From Piezodorus guildinii (Eukaryota; Arthropoda; Insecta; Hemiptera; Pentatomidae): a stretch of DNA of 64,000 bases. The stretch's first letter is position 1. The number at the start of each line of letters is the position of its first letter. Of this stretch, positions 1 to 11,175 are shown piece by piece. The DNA is taken from the NCBI GenBank assembly GCA_023052935.1, contig CM041292.1, positions 31,817,454 to 31,881,453 of the forward strand. The letters are read 5' to 3'. A program made the translations under genes and the position numbers. The notes under the pieces are model-generated. The model did not search any database. It worked only from the letters and a program-made list of their open reading frames with translations, and was not told the DNA's origin.

Positions 1-1800
1 AATCATTTTCCACAACCTATTATAGACCTTATCCACACCAAACGCCGAGCAAGATCATTATGGCAGCGCACCCGACACCCAACAGATCGCCGCTCCTATA
101 ACTTCTATTGTAGACAATTGAAGAGGGAGTTGGCGAACTTCCGTTCCCAGTCCTTTAATTCCTACCTCTCCTCTCTATCAGCTCGTGATAATTCCCTGTG
201 GAATGTCACGAAAAAGATCCTAAAATACCATCATGTTTCCCATCCTCTCCGACGTGGTGATGAGTCCTGGGCTGCGTCTGATGAAGATAAAGCCGAGGAA
301 TTCGCCACACACCTCTCCAAAGTATTCACTCCTCACCCGGAATCCCACATCAATCACACCGCAAAAGTGCAAGACTTTCTTATGTCACCGATTCCACTTT
401 CCGTACCTCCTAAAGCTATATATCCCTCTGAGGTCAAATATCTTCTCCAAAAACTGACTCTCCGTAAATCTCCTGGACATGATCTCCTTACTCCCCAGAT
501 CCTCCGACAACTTCCGCAGAAAGCTATTATATTCCTTACTTATATTTATAACTGCATCCTCCGCACCACCTATTTTCCTCTGTTATGGAAACATTCCACC
601 ATCATCCTTTTTTTAAAACCAGGTAAACCTTCCAACAACACTTCATCCTACAGGCCTATTAGTCTACTCCCCATCCTCTCAAAAATCTTCGAAAGGCTTC
701 TTCTTAAACGTATCCTACCCATATTAGAATCTCAAAATCTTCCTTCCCATCAGTTTGGATTCCGTCCTCAGCATTCCACAGTTCAACAGGGGCTCCGAGT
801 TGTAGACCATATTTCCTCAGCTCTTGAATGCAAAGAGTATTGTTCTGGTGCGTTTCTGGACATTGCGCAAGCTTTTGACCGGGTATGGCACACTGGATTA
901 CTCTTCAAGCTGAAAACCCATTTACCCCAGTCCCTATACCTCATTCTCCGATCCTATCTCTCGAACCGTTCCTTCCGAGTTCGCTGTGGTGAAGAATTTT
1001 CTAACCTTTATCCCGTTGAGGCCGGTGTTCCTCAAGGCAGCGTCTTGGGACCCATCCTCTACATCCTTTACACTGCTGATATTCCTACACATCCTGATAC
1101 CTTTCTGGCAACTTTTGCAGACGACACCGCCATCCTATCATCCAGTTCCAATCCTGAAACAGCATCCTTAAACCTTCAGAGACACCTTTTCCTTATCGAA
1201 CACTGGTGTAATAACTGGCGTGTAAAGGTGAACGAAGCCAAATGTAAACACATAACCTTTACTCTTAGACGAAAATCCTGTCCGCCAGTTTATTTCAACT
1301 CATTACCGATTCCTCTCTCAGATACAGTCCGGTATCTTGGCTTACTGTTAGACAAAAGATTGACTTGGAACCCACATACAAGACTTAAAAGACAAGAACT
1401 CAACCGACGATTCGGACAGTTATACCGACTACTCAACAGAAAATCTGAACTTACAGTTGAAAACAAATTATTAATCTACAAGACAATACTGAAGCCCATC
1501 TGGACCTACGGACTTGAACTGTGGGGGACAGCTAAACGTTCTAACATCAAACGCATTCAATCCTTTCAATCCAAAGTCCTCCGTACAATAGTAAATGCTC
1601 CTTATTATGTCTCCAATTATACCTTGCACCACGACCTTAATGTTCCATTTATTTCAGACCTAATTCCATCCAAATTTTCCAAATTCCACCAGAACCTCAT
1701 TCATCATCCTAATCCTTTAGCTCAATCCCTATCCAGCTCCACTCATCCATACAACCCACCTAGAAGGTTGAAACGGCAGTGGCCCCGCGACCTTTTGTAA
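1..1800 (+). CDS. Jockey-clade retrotransposon ORF2, reverse transcriptase part (5' end outside window)
   Basis: The frame is open from base 1 to the stop at 1798-1800, so this is the C-terminal 599 codons of a longer ORF2; the endonuclease domain lies off the left edge. Visible RT landmarks are YRPISLLP (about 649-672), HQFGFRPQHST (about 751-780), AGVPQGSVLGP (1018-1053), the catalytic FADD (1114-1125) and YLGLLLDKRLTW (1333-1368). After the RT core comes the Jockey-type thumb/C-terminal region with PIWTYGLELWG (from 1495) and LHHDLNVP. In the Jockey family this protein copies the element RNA at a nicked chromosomal target. No stop or frameshift is seen, so it may be a young copy. The codon at 118 is TTG and not a real start. 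Clade assignment is by recalled motif pattern. Confidence 0.9.
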   Translation, partial: NHFPQPIIDLIHTKRRARSLWQRTRHPTDRRSYNFYCRQLKRELANFRSQSFNSYLSSLSARDNSLWNVTKKILKYHHVSHPLRRGDESWAASDEDKAEEFATHLSKVFTPHPESHINHTAKVQDFLMSPIPLSVPPKAIYPSEVKYLLQKLTLRKSPGHDLLTPQILRQLPQKAIIFLTYIYNCILRTTYFPLLWKHSTIILFLKPGKPSNNTSSYRPISLLPILSKIFERLLLKRILPILESQNLPSHQFGFRPQHSTVQQGLRVVDHISSALECKEYCSGAFLDIAQAFDRVWHTGLLFKLKTHLPQSLYLILRSYLSNRSFRVRCGEEFSNLYPVEAGVPQGSVLGPILYILYTADIPTHPDTFLATFADDTAILSSSSNPETASLNLQRHLFLIEHWCNNWRVKVNEAKCKHITFTLRRKSCPPVYFNSLPIPLSDTVRYLGLLLDKRLTWNPHTRLKRQELNRRFGQLYRLLNRKSELTVENKLLIYKTILKPIWTYGLELWGTAKRSNIKRIQSFQSKVLRTIVNAPYYVSNYTLHHDLNVPFISDLIPSKFSKFHQNLIHHPNPLAQSLSSSTHPYNPPRRLKRQWPRDLL

Positions 1801-2065
1801 ATATATTGGAGTTCTAGCACTGGCTAGATTCTCCACTCAATGTGATGTATGTATGAGTGTGTGTATGTGTATATAGGTATAAGTGAATTATTGACTTTTG
1901 TATTGATTCATTATTGTGTATATATTTTATTGTAATTTTATCTTGTGTAAATATTGTATGAATGTAGTATGTTTGATATCATTCAGCAATACTATTAATG
2001 TCCAAATTGGGACAGATTGTAAAATTTTCTCAATAAAATTGTTATTAAAAAAAAAAAAAAAAAAA
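1..2065 (+). mobile_element. Jockey-clade non-LTR retrotransposon, 3' portion with poly(A) tail
   Basis: ORF2 ends at 1800. A roughly 245-bp 3' UTR follows, with a polyadenylation signal AATAAA at 2032-2037 and an A-run at 2047-2065 that marks the 3' end. The 5' end is outside the window, so the target-site duplication cannot be checked. It is the best-preserved retroelement here and is clearly diverged from the Jockey copies in the 13-29 kb array. Confidence 0.88.
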
Positions 2066-3130
2066 GATCATTCCACAAAAATAGTAGTTCCACTGTAAAC
2101 TAACAGGTACTCACATGAAAACTAAATTAACTTAATTACATTAAAATGTATTTAAAAAAAGTACTTATGAAATTTAAAATTGTAATAACCGAATAAAATA
2201 GGAATCGCTAAACATAACAAACATATAAGCTAAACCAATTTATTTATTTATTTTTTATTTTTATTTATTTTTTTTTTTTTTACCAATTTATGTTACTAAT
2301 GTCTGATGATGATTATATAAGAATTAAATAGAATTATATAATTAACAAAATATTTTCATGCTAATTGCACTTTTCGTTAGAGTGGACTCATAATCCCTGT
2401 GTAATAAACTTTTAATTGGTTAAACTGAAGTTTTTTAAACATAAATTACATCACAATTAAATTGCACCCGTGTGAAGCAAGGGTGAGTCGCTAGTAACTA
2501 AATAAAAAGAAGTATAACTTTGTATTATAGCCATTGAGCAAGTGTATATGCATGGCGGATTTCCTCATAGACAAATTAATAAATAATAATTCACCTTCGA
2601 GCTGGGTTCGAACCATAGCTAAAACCACTGATTTTTATACAAAAGGACTGTAAAACTGCTCATCAGCCACTTTTGCAATATAAATATTTCAGGAGTATAA
2701 TGAGGGATTTCCAAGTGCAACAAAAGTTAAAATGTAGCCCATGAAGACGGCGAAGTAAAGACAGCCAGAGGCACAATATCTTTCTCCTCCGGCGAAATAT
2801 ATTCTGACCTAATTAAAGTTGTGAGATTGGCGGACAGATGTCAGCAACAGCCAGTTTCTATTAGTTAACTTTCAACTGATTTAACTTGGAAGAGAGCTCC
2901 GATCTTCCATTTTATACCGACTTCCGAGGGATCGTTTGGAATTTCAAATCAGTAAAGCTCTGAGCGACTCTCAACACAGTTTTGAGGGATTATATCTGTA
3001 ATAAAATAATGCGAATCGCGAAGATTAGTTCTATGTTTTGGGATGCTCTAAGATATGAACAGTAGGTGAGGTTTACAGTACTTTTGTGTTGATCTCTTAG
3101 CCCATATTTTTTTGTCATTATCCTATAGAG
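2066..3130. other. AT-rich intergenic or intronic stretch without a gene
   Basis: No coding region is recognised. At about 2466-2495 a short block (GTGTGAAGCAAGGGTGAGTC) resembles the end of a dispersed insect repeat. Near 2603-2615 a GGGTTCGAACC box-B-like motif suggests an old SINE head, but no complete tRNA fold is evident. A GC-richer patch at about 2740-2960 is unexplained. Confidence 0.4.
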
Positions 3131-4231
3131 CAGTGGTTCCCAACAAAATTTCTCGCGGACTCCTGCATCCAATTAGTACAATGGGAAGGACTCCCTAAAT
3201 GAAAAAAAAAATCGCGCGTTAGAAAATTGCAGTTCTTTTCGGAAGTTACTTAGTTAATATTTATCTTCAATCAAAAACATCCCCTCCCATAACGTTAAAA
3301 ACAATTGTAGACTTCAATTAAAAAATAAACAAGTAAATAATATAAATATTTTTTATATTATAATGTTTCACATTTTATAAAAGTATAGACATTTTGTACG
3401 TCATAGATTTGTAATTCTTTTTCTCATTCTGTTTAAATTATTTTTTTTAACTTTACAATTTTCACACTTTTCATACTGTAATTATTGATATTTTTTTAAT
3501 TTAATTTATCTATTATCTATTTATTCACCTTTTATTAAATTTCTTTTGTCCCTTTTGTTTCTAAATATTTTTATATTTGTCATTTGTCATAACTAACATT
3601 TCAATTTGTTTTTAATTATCAGTATATTTCTTTTACTTATCATCTTTATATATTGTATTTTACTAATAGTTGTTATCTTTTGGTTTTTATAGCCCTGAAG
3701 AAGACCTATAATTTAGACCGAAACGCTGGCACCAGTAAATTAAGTTTATACTTAATTGTGTGCTCTTTTGACTGCACCCTGAACTAACTTCTCCCATATA
3801 TACACACAGTCAACCATTTTATCTTCAAACAAGAATAAACGAGTTGATTGGTTAAAAAAACATAAATATTTTCTAAAATTATAAGTATAGTACCTATTTT
3901 AAATTATTGTATTAATTTTAAGATACATCCGAATAACATAAGCCTTTACGATTAATGATTAAGTGACTAAAAATGTTTAGATAAACTACGCTGGTAATGT
4001 GCTAGACTCAGGCTCCGAGAACTGACCACGATCTGCAAAACATTATTCGTAGTAAATGTCAAAAACTGAAAAATACAATATTGGTACCTATTTACGATAA
4101 TTTATCGCTCGCAATTTAATTAGTCTTTGTTATTTTTGTTACAAGCCAAGGCTTTTTAGGATTTTTTATTAAATACAAGTTAATTTAATACAATTTTTCA
4201 ATATCATCTCGTGACTAGTTGGGAACTACTG
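3131..4231. mobile_element. hAT-like non-autonomous DNA transposon
   Basis: The left end begins CAGTGGTTCCCAAC at 3131 and the right end is its inverted counterpart GTTGGGAACTACTG ending at 4231, with one mismatch between the 14-bp terminal inverted repeats. The flanking octamers CTATAGAG and TTTTAGAC share 5 of 8 positions, compatible with a decayed 8-bp hAT target duplication. No transposase ORF lies between the ends. CAGTGGTTCCCAAC-like termini are common in animal hAT elements. A hammerhead-like motif (3691-3735) lies inside, so the interior may be composite. Confidence 0.6.
3691..3735 (+). other. Hammerhead-like short motif, copy A
   Basis: Reads CTGAAGA, then an 18-base inner segment, then GAAACG, enclosed by GCC and GGC. 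CTGAAGA matches the hammerhead core CUGANGA, and GAAA matches the second core strand. The expected U before the cleavage site is C here, and inner pairing is only CTA/TAG. It is probably a decayed member of the family described at 57850-57891. Confidence 0.35.
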
Positions 4232-4349
4232 TTTTAGACTGAATTGAGTTTACAATAAAAGCTAACATTTTCAGATTATAAAGAATATACTATTTTAATA
4301 GTTTAGGTACATAATTTTCAATTCTTTCGAACCTTGTATCTGAGTGTTA

Positions 4350-4930
4350 CCTACTTACTGGATGTTTTAAAGAGGCTCCTTTCCTCCAATCACCGAAAAT
4401 ATTTCCTAGGTTTGGTTTATTTATTTAACGTCACTTTATGCTGCTATGGCTAATCGGACGATGCTACAGTGGGAGTCCTAAATTTTGCCTATCCAGGTTT
4501 TATTAGAATAGGGATCTTTAACGAGTACCTGACATCGCACAGGCTCGGGACCACCTTTTAACGTCCCCTCCGAAGGACGTCATAACTAAGGAGTTTTTAC
4601 TCCCATTAAAAAATCCTAGGACCACCAGTGGGTTTAAACCCGTGACCTTCGGCATAGTAGGCTGTTATGCTAACCACCCAGCAACATGTGATTCCAATAT
4701 TTCCTAGGATCATACTTTCCCCATTCTCTCCCAATATCCTCCCTACATTCAGAGCCTTATGCAGTTTAAATCCTCAGCCAGTTACTAGAAATTAAATGTT
4801 GCTCTTCTGATTTTTACGTTCCATTAAACGCAAAATCAAAGTTTTTGTTTTGTTCCTTTATTGAACACTCTACTGCTCTCTCGGATTTTCTACCCACCCA
4901 TATCCGTAATTCTAATTTTTTTTTTTTTTT
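4350..4930 (+). pseudogene. LINE2 fragment (C-terminal coding end of a non-LTR element), split by SINE1
   Basis: The two halves (about 4350-4410 and 4696-4930) align by eye with 30050-30330, including the shared TTTCCTAGGATCATACTTT block. The coding frames are broken. It is a relic of a second non-LTR family, different from the Jockey copies. Clade not determined (CR1/L2/Jockey-like C-terminus; see 29985-30375). Confidence 0.6.
4411..4695 (-). mobile_element. SINE1, tRNA-derived SINE, full-length copy with target-site duplication
   Basis: Read on the minus strand, the head has an A-box-like GGTGGTTAGCATAAC and a B-box-like GGGTTTAAACCC, as expected for RNA polymerase III promoters of tRNA origin. 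The body follows, and the tail is AAATAAATAAA-like. It is flanked by an exact 13-bp duplication AATATTTCCTAGG (4398-4410 and 4696-4708), which proves insertion into LINE2. Related copies are at 16660-16904 and its array duplicates, 32280-32510, 46345-46590 and 58139-58387. Confidence 0.85.
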
Positions 4931-5069
4931 ACATGAATATTTAGTAATGTTTTGATATTGCTTGTAAGATCCTGGGGATGGATAAATTACACCTAAACTT
5001 TGATAAATGTTTTTCTTGTAAATTAAAGGTCGTTATTTCTATTATCTATGTTATTCCAATTATTATTTT

Positions 5070-5660
5070 CACTTACCTATATATGAAATGTATAGTAAAG
5101 GGAAGTATTGCGATCGTGAAAATTTTCGAATTCCAGTTTTCAACAGAAATACACGTTTTAGGATCCCCTGAGTCCAAATGACCAAGTCTCGCAAAAAGGT
5201 CTGGTATTAAGTACGGTGTAGTAAGTACGGCGCGAAAATAAACCGTCCTATAAACTAAAAGTTCATATTTAAGACAACTATACGCACAAGATGATACAGC
5301 AACTTTTTCATCAAAACCTGCTAACCAGAAGAGCCACTTAATGTCATGCATTTTGCACCCTTTTATGATTTTCTCAAAAAGGGCTCTAACGATTTTGATT
5401 GCTATATCGATGTAAAATTTAATGGGCTTATACACAAGCTTGTAAAAGTTAATAAAGAGTGACGAAAAGCTAATAAAACTATCTAATTATTTTAGATAAT
5501 AATAAACGCGATTTTTAACAAAAAACATGTTTCTAAAGAAATTTAATTTAATCAGTCATTTAATAGTTTCACTCATTTTTATCTCTACCTGTATTTGAAA
5601 ATTCTTTAATAATTTTTAAAACGGAGGTAAGTGAAAGTCGAGTGTTGCCCGCACAAGATT
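5070..5660 (+). repeat. R3 dispersed AT-rich repeat, orientation opposite to 9.4-11.2 kb copies
   Basis: Contains blocks such as GGGAAGTATTGCGATCGTGA and ACACGTTTTAGGATCCCCTG, and ends near GGAGGTAAGTGAAAGTCG. These are reverse complements of blocks at 9840-10330 and 10830-11170. Relative to those copies it lacks a middle section of roughly 300 bp. A 120-codon minus-strand open frame inside it looks like chance. No transposase or RT is seen. Confidence 0.7.
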
Positions 5661-7734
5661 TTTTTCTACCTCAAAAACCGGATAGTAGAAATAAAAGAAT
5701 ATTTTTATAGGTAAAAAACTTTACGGATGAATGGGAAACTTAAAATTTATGCAAATGAGTATTGACCATGCACAACGAATATATTTGAAGCAAAAAAATG
5801 TTTATTTATTATGGATATGTCTACTTCTGGTTTGTAATTAGGATCTGTTATAAAATAACAACACTATATTCGTTGTAAAAAAAGTAGTTGAATTATTAAC
5901 TAATTGGCAGATAACGTAGTTATATTTATTATAGTTTCTCTTACTGTAAAAAAGGAAATTTGTTTCGCGAGCAAAGTTGCTGGTTACATGTAGTGTATAT
6001 AAGTAAATAAAGAACAGTGTTAGAGTATGTAGGAAATAATAAATTAATAAATATGGCCATGCAAAAATAAAAATAATTATAATGCAATAAAAATTAAAAT
6101 GTCAGAACTTATTAAAACATAAAACACAGCTTCTCATTACATTTTAGTCTTGACGAAGGCCGGCAATGTTGATCGAAATGTTGGATGCACATTAAATAGT
6201 TATTCAATATTTACAACTGCCATTTAAACCATGTCGTCCTTTTCTATGTTCTATAAAATATTATTTGCGCACTGTAAATTCTAAAAAAAACGTTCTGCTG
6301 TGTAAATAAATATTTGTGGTACAGGAGTACCTTGGCAGAGCTGAAAATATAGTTGAGATCTGATTGGGCCGATAATATCCATTTGGAATACTCGGAATGG
6401 ACTTATAAAAAAAGAAGCACCTACCTCCAATACGGTAGAGACCTTCGATATTGCTGGCTATAATTGAACTGGGACCTTCAATAAGATAAGTCGGATAGAA
6501 GCAATAATAACTTATATTTCCATTTAGCTTTTTATATTTTCTCTTATGAACGTTATTTGTAAAATTCTTTAAAGTTTTTCTCCAAAAATAATAATTTTAT
6601 ATATTGTAGAAATCCTAAAGAGCCAATTAAATATATTTTACTAAAATAATTAATAAGCTTAGAATAAAATTAAAATTTATCATAAATAAATTTAGTCTTA
6701 AATCATATTAACTCTGGATCGATGTTAATTATTTAATAATATTTGGTAGTGTAAAACAAAAGAAACATTTTTATGAAATGAACCATAATATATAATAAAA
6801 TAAAAAAAGACGCTGGACATACAGAACAGTTGTTTCTCCTTAGTTATTCTTTTTAAGGATGGTGACAATATCTTATAACTTCCTCGTTAGTTTTTTATAC
6901 TTTAGGGTTTATAATTTATAATTTAAGTACTATTATTATTTAATTGGTTTCTCATTTTAAATAATGTTAGTGATGAAAAAAGGTTAAGATTTTGAAGAAC
7001 TTTAATTTTGTATAGAAAAATGTTTTTGATAAAGATAATACTTTGTGAAATATTCACAAAAAAACTTTTAAAAAATCATTTTTTTCTGATTCTCTCCCTC
7101 CCCTCTACAAAACCCGACGCGGAAAAGCCTGGGACTTTTTACCACAATAAGGAAAAGGTACTTACTGAGCAATTGAGACGTTGATTTCCAAAAGGTACTA
7201 TATCCATTCCTATATCTAGGAAATTTTACAGGAAGCGCGAAAATCTCTCATTACTATATTATTAAACTAACTAATTTTTTTATAGTAAAAAAATCATATT
7301 AAAGTTATGAAATGAATTTTTTTAGAATGATTTGGAACGATAATAAATGCGTAATTAGTACTTTTAGAAAATGACCGCATTTATAACTCGCGTTTTTTAA
7401 GGACTTGAGAATTCATTAGATAACATCAAATTGAATATTTATATAAAACTAGATGATGAGAATACAAATATGTAAAAAAATCAATTCCTGACAGGTTTCA
7501 GCTTTTTTTTTTTTTACTATTACCTAATTTTACTGTACTAAATATGTTTAGGCCAATCTATGCTTATCCAGTCATCTATATTATTTGGAAAAAAAGATCA
7601 TACTCATAGCACTTACAAAGCACGTCAGTGTCATTTATTTCTTTGTAAGTACCCATATACTGATATTATATTTATTATTTTAATTTGTTTTTTTTTACTG
7701 GAAAATATACAATATAAAAATGATTCTTAAATGA
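5661..7734. other. AT-rich stretch without recognisable gene
   Basis: No coding exon, RNA gene or transposon protein is recognised apart from the short motif at 6149-6185. Composition is very AT-rich with many homopolymer runs. Confidence 0.4.
6149..6185 (+). other. Hammerhead-like short motif, copy B
   Basis: TTGACGA, an inner segment and GAAATGTTGG. It matches the layout of the motif at 57850-57891 but has U in place of the first core C and weak inner pairing. Likely a decayed member of the same family. Confidence 0.3.
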
Positions 7735-7935
7735 AACAGTAATGCGTCAGCTTTTAATAAATGAACAATATTATATGACTATAATAAGACCTATTAGGAG
7801 TTACATTTTTGGGTTTATGGACTCCAAAATTCTTCAAAAAATTTATCTATCTTTTCATGAAAAAATCATAGCTATTCAAACTCCATATTTTTTAATAAAT
7901 ATTTTACCATTTCCAATAATCCATTTTAGCATCTA
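7735..7935 (+). pseudogene. Degenerate Jockey ORF2 C-terminal fragment
   Basis: The frame starting near 7742 reads TIIRPIRSYIFGFMDSK and then a run ending PYFLIN. This aligns with TIIRPIWTYGIELWGSTK ... PHFVTN of the array Jockey copies. Many substitutions and loss of flanking domains indicate an old relic. Confidence 0.55.
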
Positions 7936-8159
7936 AAAATCAAACAGTCTTAGGATCTTTCAATTCTTGCTTTAGGGCTACCGATGAATAGTTTCCCTAA
8001 GCTCTTTATTAAGGTATTATGTAGTTCTTATTTACTTTATATTTATAGTCAATCCATCAATCTAGTTGTTATACTTTTGTTTTTGTTTTTTCTGGAAAGT
8101 TTTTTATATATATTTTTTTTTTATTGGTTTCATTTGCCTCTACCCCAGAGGGTCATTAG

Positions 8160-8890
8160 AAAGTTACACTCTATTATAATATTTAGTTTCTTTGAGGAAC
8201 TTGAACAGTTTCATAGCTGATTCCTCTTTGTCCTCTAAAAGTTTCGCTATAGACTCCGGTAAGTTTAATTTTCGTCTACTTGTTTCAAATAGGGGACACT
8301 CCAATAGGACATGTTTCACTGATTGTAACGTATTGTTGCAATGTTCACATGTTGGAGCCTATAGGCCTCTGAGGAGATAGCCATGAGTGAATTCACAGTG
8401 ACCTATTCGAAGTCGGCATATTATGATTTCTTCTCTTCTTGACTTTCTTGAACTGGTGGTCCAACTTTTACAATCTTGTTTGATTTCAAAGAATTTTGAC
8501 TGCCTTAGGCTCCACTCTCTCTCCCAGTTCTGGAAGATAACCGTCTTTAGATGGTTTGTCCAGTCTTCCGTTGAGGTTTCTTCTACCTCCGTTATTTCTC
8601 CTTTCCTTGCTATGTTAGCTGCTCTATCCTCTCCTTTCCTCGCTATGTTAGCTGCTCTATCCTCTCTTTGCCTCGCTATGTTAGCTGCTCTATCCTCTCT
8701 TTGCCTCGCTATGTAGCTGCTCTATCCGCTTCTTCATTGCCCGAAATTCCGCAGTGGGCTGAGACCCAGGCGAAGACTACCTTCACTCCTTTCTGTTTCA
8801 CTTCCCACCATGTGTTTAATATTTCCCGTATTATGGAGTTAATACGATATGGACATTCTATGGAAAGTTTTACTACCTACTGTTGATATA
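8160..8890 (-). pseudogene. I/R1-type non-LTR element relic: RNase H domain and C-terminal Cys/His region
   Basis: Read on the minus strand, the fragment encodes KLSIECPYRINSIIREIL, then VVFAWVSAHCGISGNEEADRA (the typical end of an RNase H domain). Further on come RLRIGHCEFTHGYLLRG, CEHC and HVLLECPLFE, the zinc-binding C-terminal segment of I-group LINEs. Jockey elements lack RNase H, so this is a different lineage. Between the RNase H end and the Cys/His part there is a 33-bp tandem expansion (8600-8730) whose last copy has lost one base and shifts the frame. The upstream RT domain is absent. Non-functional. Confidence 0.8.
8600..8730 (-). repeat. 33-bp minisatellite, 4 copies, inside the RNase H relic
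   Basis: Copies start at 8600, 8633, 8666 and 8699. The first three are exactly 33 bp and the fourth is 32 bp. On the minus strand each copy encodes an 11-residue repeat (EDRAANIARKG or a variant with RQR). The multiple-of-three period kept the frame until the deletion in the copy at 8699. Confidence 0.85.
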
Positions 8891-9429
8891 ATTCAAATGT
8901 TAAGTTGTACATTCGGTCTGAACAAGGATGATTTCACTTGGGAATTTATAAGTGAAATCGCTAGGTATGGTCTCGGCAAATATAATTATGCAAAGGAATC
9001 GCTAAAATGATATGTGCGTGAAAGGTTGAGGAGCTTAATAACGAAATAATGACAGGGTAAACGTCCGTAGGTGGGGCGATTGTGTCTCATCTGACCTTGT
9101 CGATTTGGATTTTGAAAAGGTGCATGAGAGAGTGAAGAGGGGACAGGAAAGAGAAATATAGTGGTATCGGTGTCGAACCTATAGTCAATTTTTTATTTTA
9201 TTTTTCATTTTTATTATTTGGGCATATTGAGGACAACGGAGCTTCTCTCGACTCCTTGTACGGAAATTCTTTTTTTTTTTCTTAAACAGAAAAAACTCAT
9301 CTTCTGGCTGTGTGCCTGTTTACTTTCTTCGGTCCACATCGGTCGAGGGATATTGTACTCTTTCTGCTTGTGAGAGACTCTTGAAACTTTGAAATGTTTC
9401 AATAGAAACATATTTTAATAAATTATCTT
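8891..9429. other. Unassigned stretch between repeats
   Basis: No gene recognised. A minus-strand open frame at 9214-9411 has no recognisable domain and overlaps a T-run; it is likely chance. Confidence 0.35.
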
Positions 9430-10460
9430 TTATGTTTTTATATGTTAGTTTTATCGACTTTTCATCACCCTTTGTTGACTTTTATAATTTCGTATTCAAG
9501 ATGACAATTTTTCTAAAATATTTAGCTTTCCACCGGTATATTATACAGATATATTACTGTTTTTATGTTCAAAAACCCAAAAATGGTATACAAAATATTT
9601 TTGCTCTTTTTTCCTTTTCGTTTTTTTTCAAAAAAAAAAAAATCGTTCAACTTCTATTAATTTTTGTCTTTTTTTTAAATAATTTTTTCATTAGATGATA
9701 TGGTAATTTTTAGAAAATATACAAAATTAAAAAAATTACTGTTGATGAAGAAAGTCTAAAATATCGTCATTTAAGCCCTGTCAGACTATTTCAATCAAAA
9801 TTAAACTTACATCACATCGAAACCCATTAAATTTAACATCGATATAGCGAGTTTAATCAAAATCGTTATTGCCGTATTTGAGTAAATCGTAAAAAGGTGC
9901 AAAATGCATGAAATAAAGTACCACTTCCGGTCAGCCAATTTTGATGAAAAAGTTGCTGTGACATCTCGGACATATAGTTATCATAAATATGAAATTTCAG
10001 TTTCATAGGACTTTTCGTTTTTGCGCTGGACTTATCACATACACACACAGACCTTTTTGCGAGACTTGTTCATTGGACTCAGGAGACCCTAAAAGTGTAT
10101 TTCCGTTGAAAACTGGAACTCGGAAATTTTCACGATCGCAATACTTTCCCTTAAAATATATTCCATACAATTTCCGTGAGTGAAAGTAAAACATAAATAT
10201 ACGTTCCTCCTCTCCCACTACTATCACATACCTGGATCACTCAAATTTTCTCCAACCTCTTCTGTGTAGCGCAACATTAATTTAAAAATCTGATGCGGGC
10301 AACACACGACTTTCACTTACCTCCATTTTTAAAATCAATGAAAGGATTTTCTTATACAGTTAGAGATTAAAACACGTGAAACCATTAAAGAATTAATTAA
10401 ATTTAATTTATATAGAAACATGTGTTTTATTAAAAAATCTATTATATTATTATCTAAAAT
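9430..10460 (-). repeat. R3 repeat, tandem copy 1
   Basis: Shares with 10461-11175 an ordered series of blocks: TTTTATCG.CTTTTCATC, TTTAGCTTTCCA, TATTACTGTT, CATTTAAGCCCTGTCA, CATCGATATAGCGAGTTTAA, CAGACCTTTTTGCG and TTTCACGATC.CAATACTT. Strand is set relative to the 5070-5660 copy. Divergence between the tandem copies is substantial, so the duplication is old. Confidence 0.75.
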
Positions 10461-11175
10461 AATCAGTTTTATCGGCTTTTCATCTATCTGTATTAACTTT
10501 TACAAGTTTGTGCATTAGATAATATTTATTCTAAAAGCTTTAGCTTTCCAACGGTCTATTATACGTGTATATTACTGTTGCTATGTTCAAACTAAAAAAA
10601 ATTGCATTAAAAAAATATTTTTTCAGTTTTCTCCTTTAGTTAGATATCGCATTCGTTCAACTTATATATTTACGTGTTTTTTCATCGGTAGTAACAAGAT
10701 AATATATTTATTTTTATAAAATCTACAAAATTAAAGGTACTTTACAGGAAAAAAAAGTAAAATATCGGCATTTAAGCCCTGTCAAACCATTATAATCAGA
10801 ATGAAAACTACATTATATTAAAGCCCAATAAATTTTACATCGATATAGCGAGTTTAATCAAAATCGTCGGAACCGTTTTTGAGAAAATCGAAAAAAGGTG
10901 CAAAAAGCATGGTATAAAGTGGATCTTCTGGTAAGCTCATTTTGATGAAAAAGGTTTTGTCTCGGGCGTATATTTGTCTTAAATATGAAATTTCAGTTTC
11001 ATAGAACTAACTGTTTCCGCCCGGGAGTTACCTCACACACAGACCTTTTTGCGGAACTTGGTTATTTGGACTCAGGGGACCCTAATACGTGTAGTTTCGT
11101 TGAAAACTGGAATTCGAAACTTTTCACGATCACAATACTTCCCCTTACTTTATATAGTAAGTGAAAGTAAAAAGG
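10461..11175 (-). repeat. R3 repeat, tandem copy 2
   Basis: Second, shorter copy, with the same block order as 9430-10460 and ending at TAGTAAGTGAAAG. Its right end lacks the stretch that follows GTGAAAGT in the first copy. Confidence 0.75.

Noticed and set aside
2590..2660. tRNA gene suggested by GGGTTCGAACC
   Set aside because: No complete cloverleaf can be drawn around the T-arm-like motif; a SINE remnant is more likely.
5073..5435. 120-codon minus-strand frame
   Set aside because: It lies within the R3 repeat, and no equivalent frame is kept in the other R3 copies.
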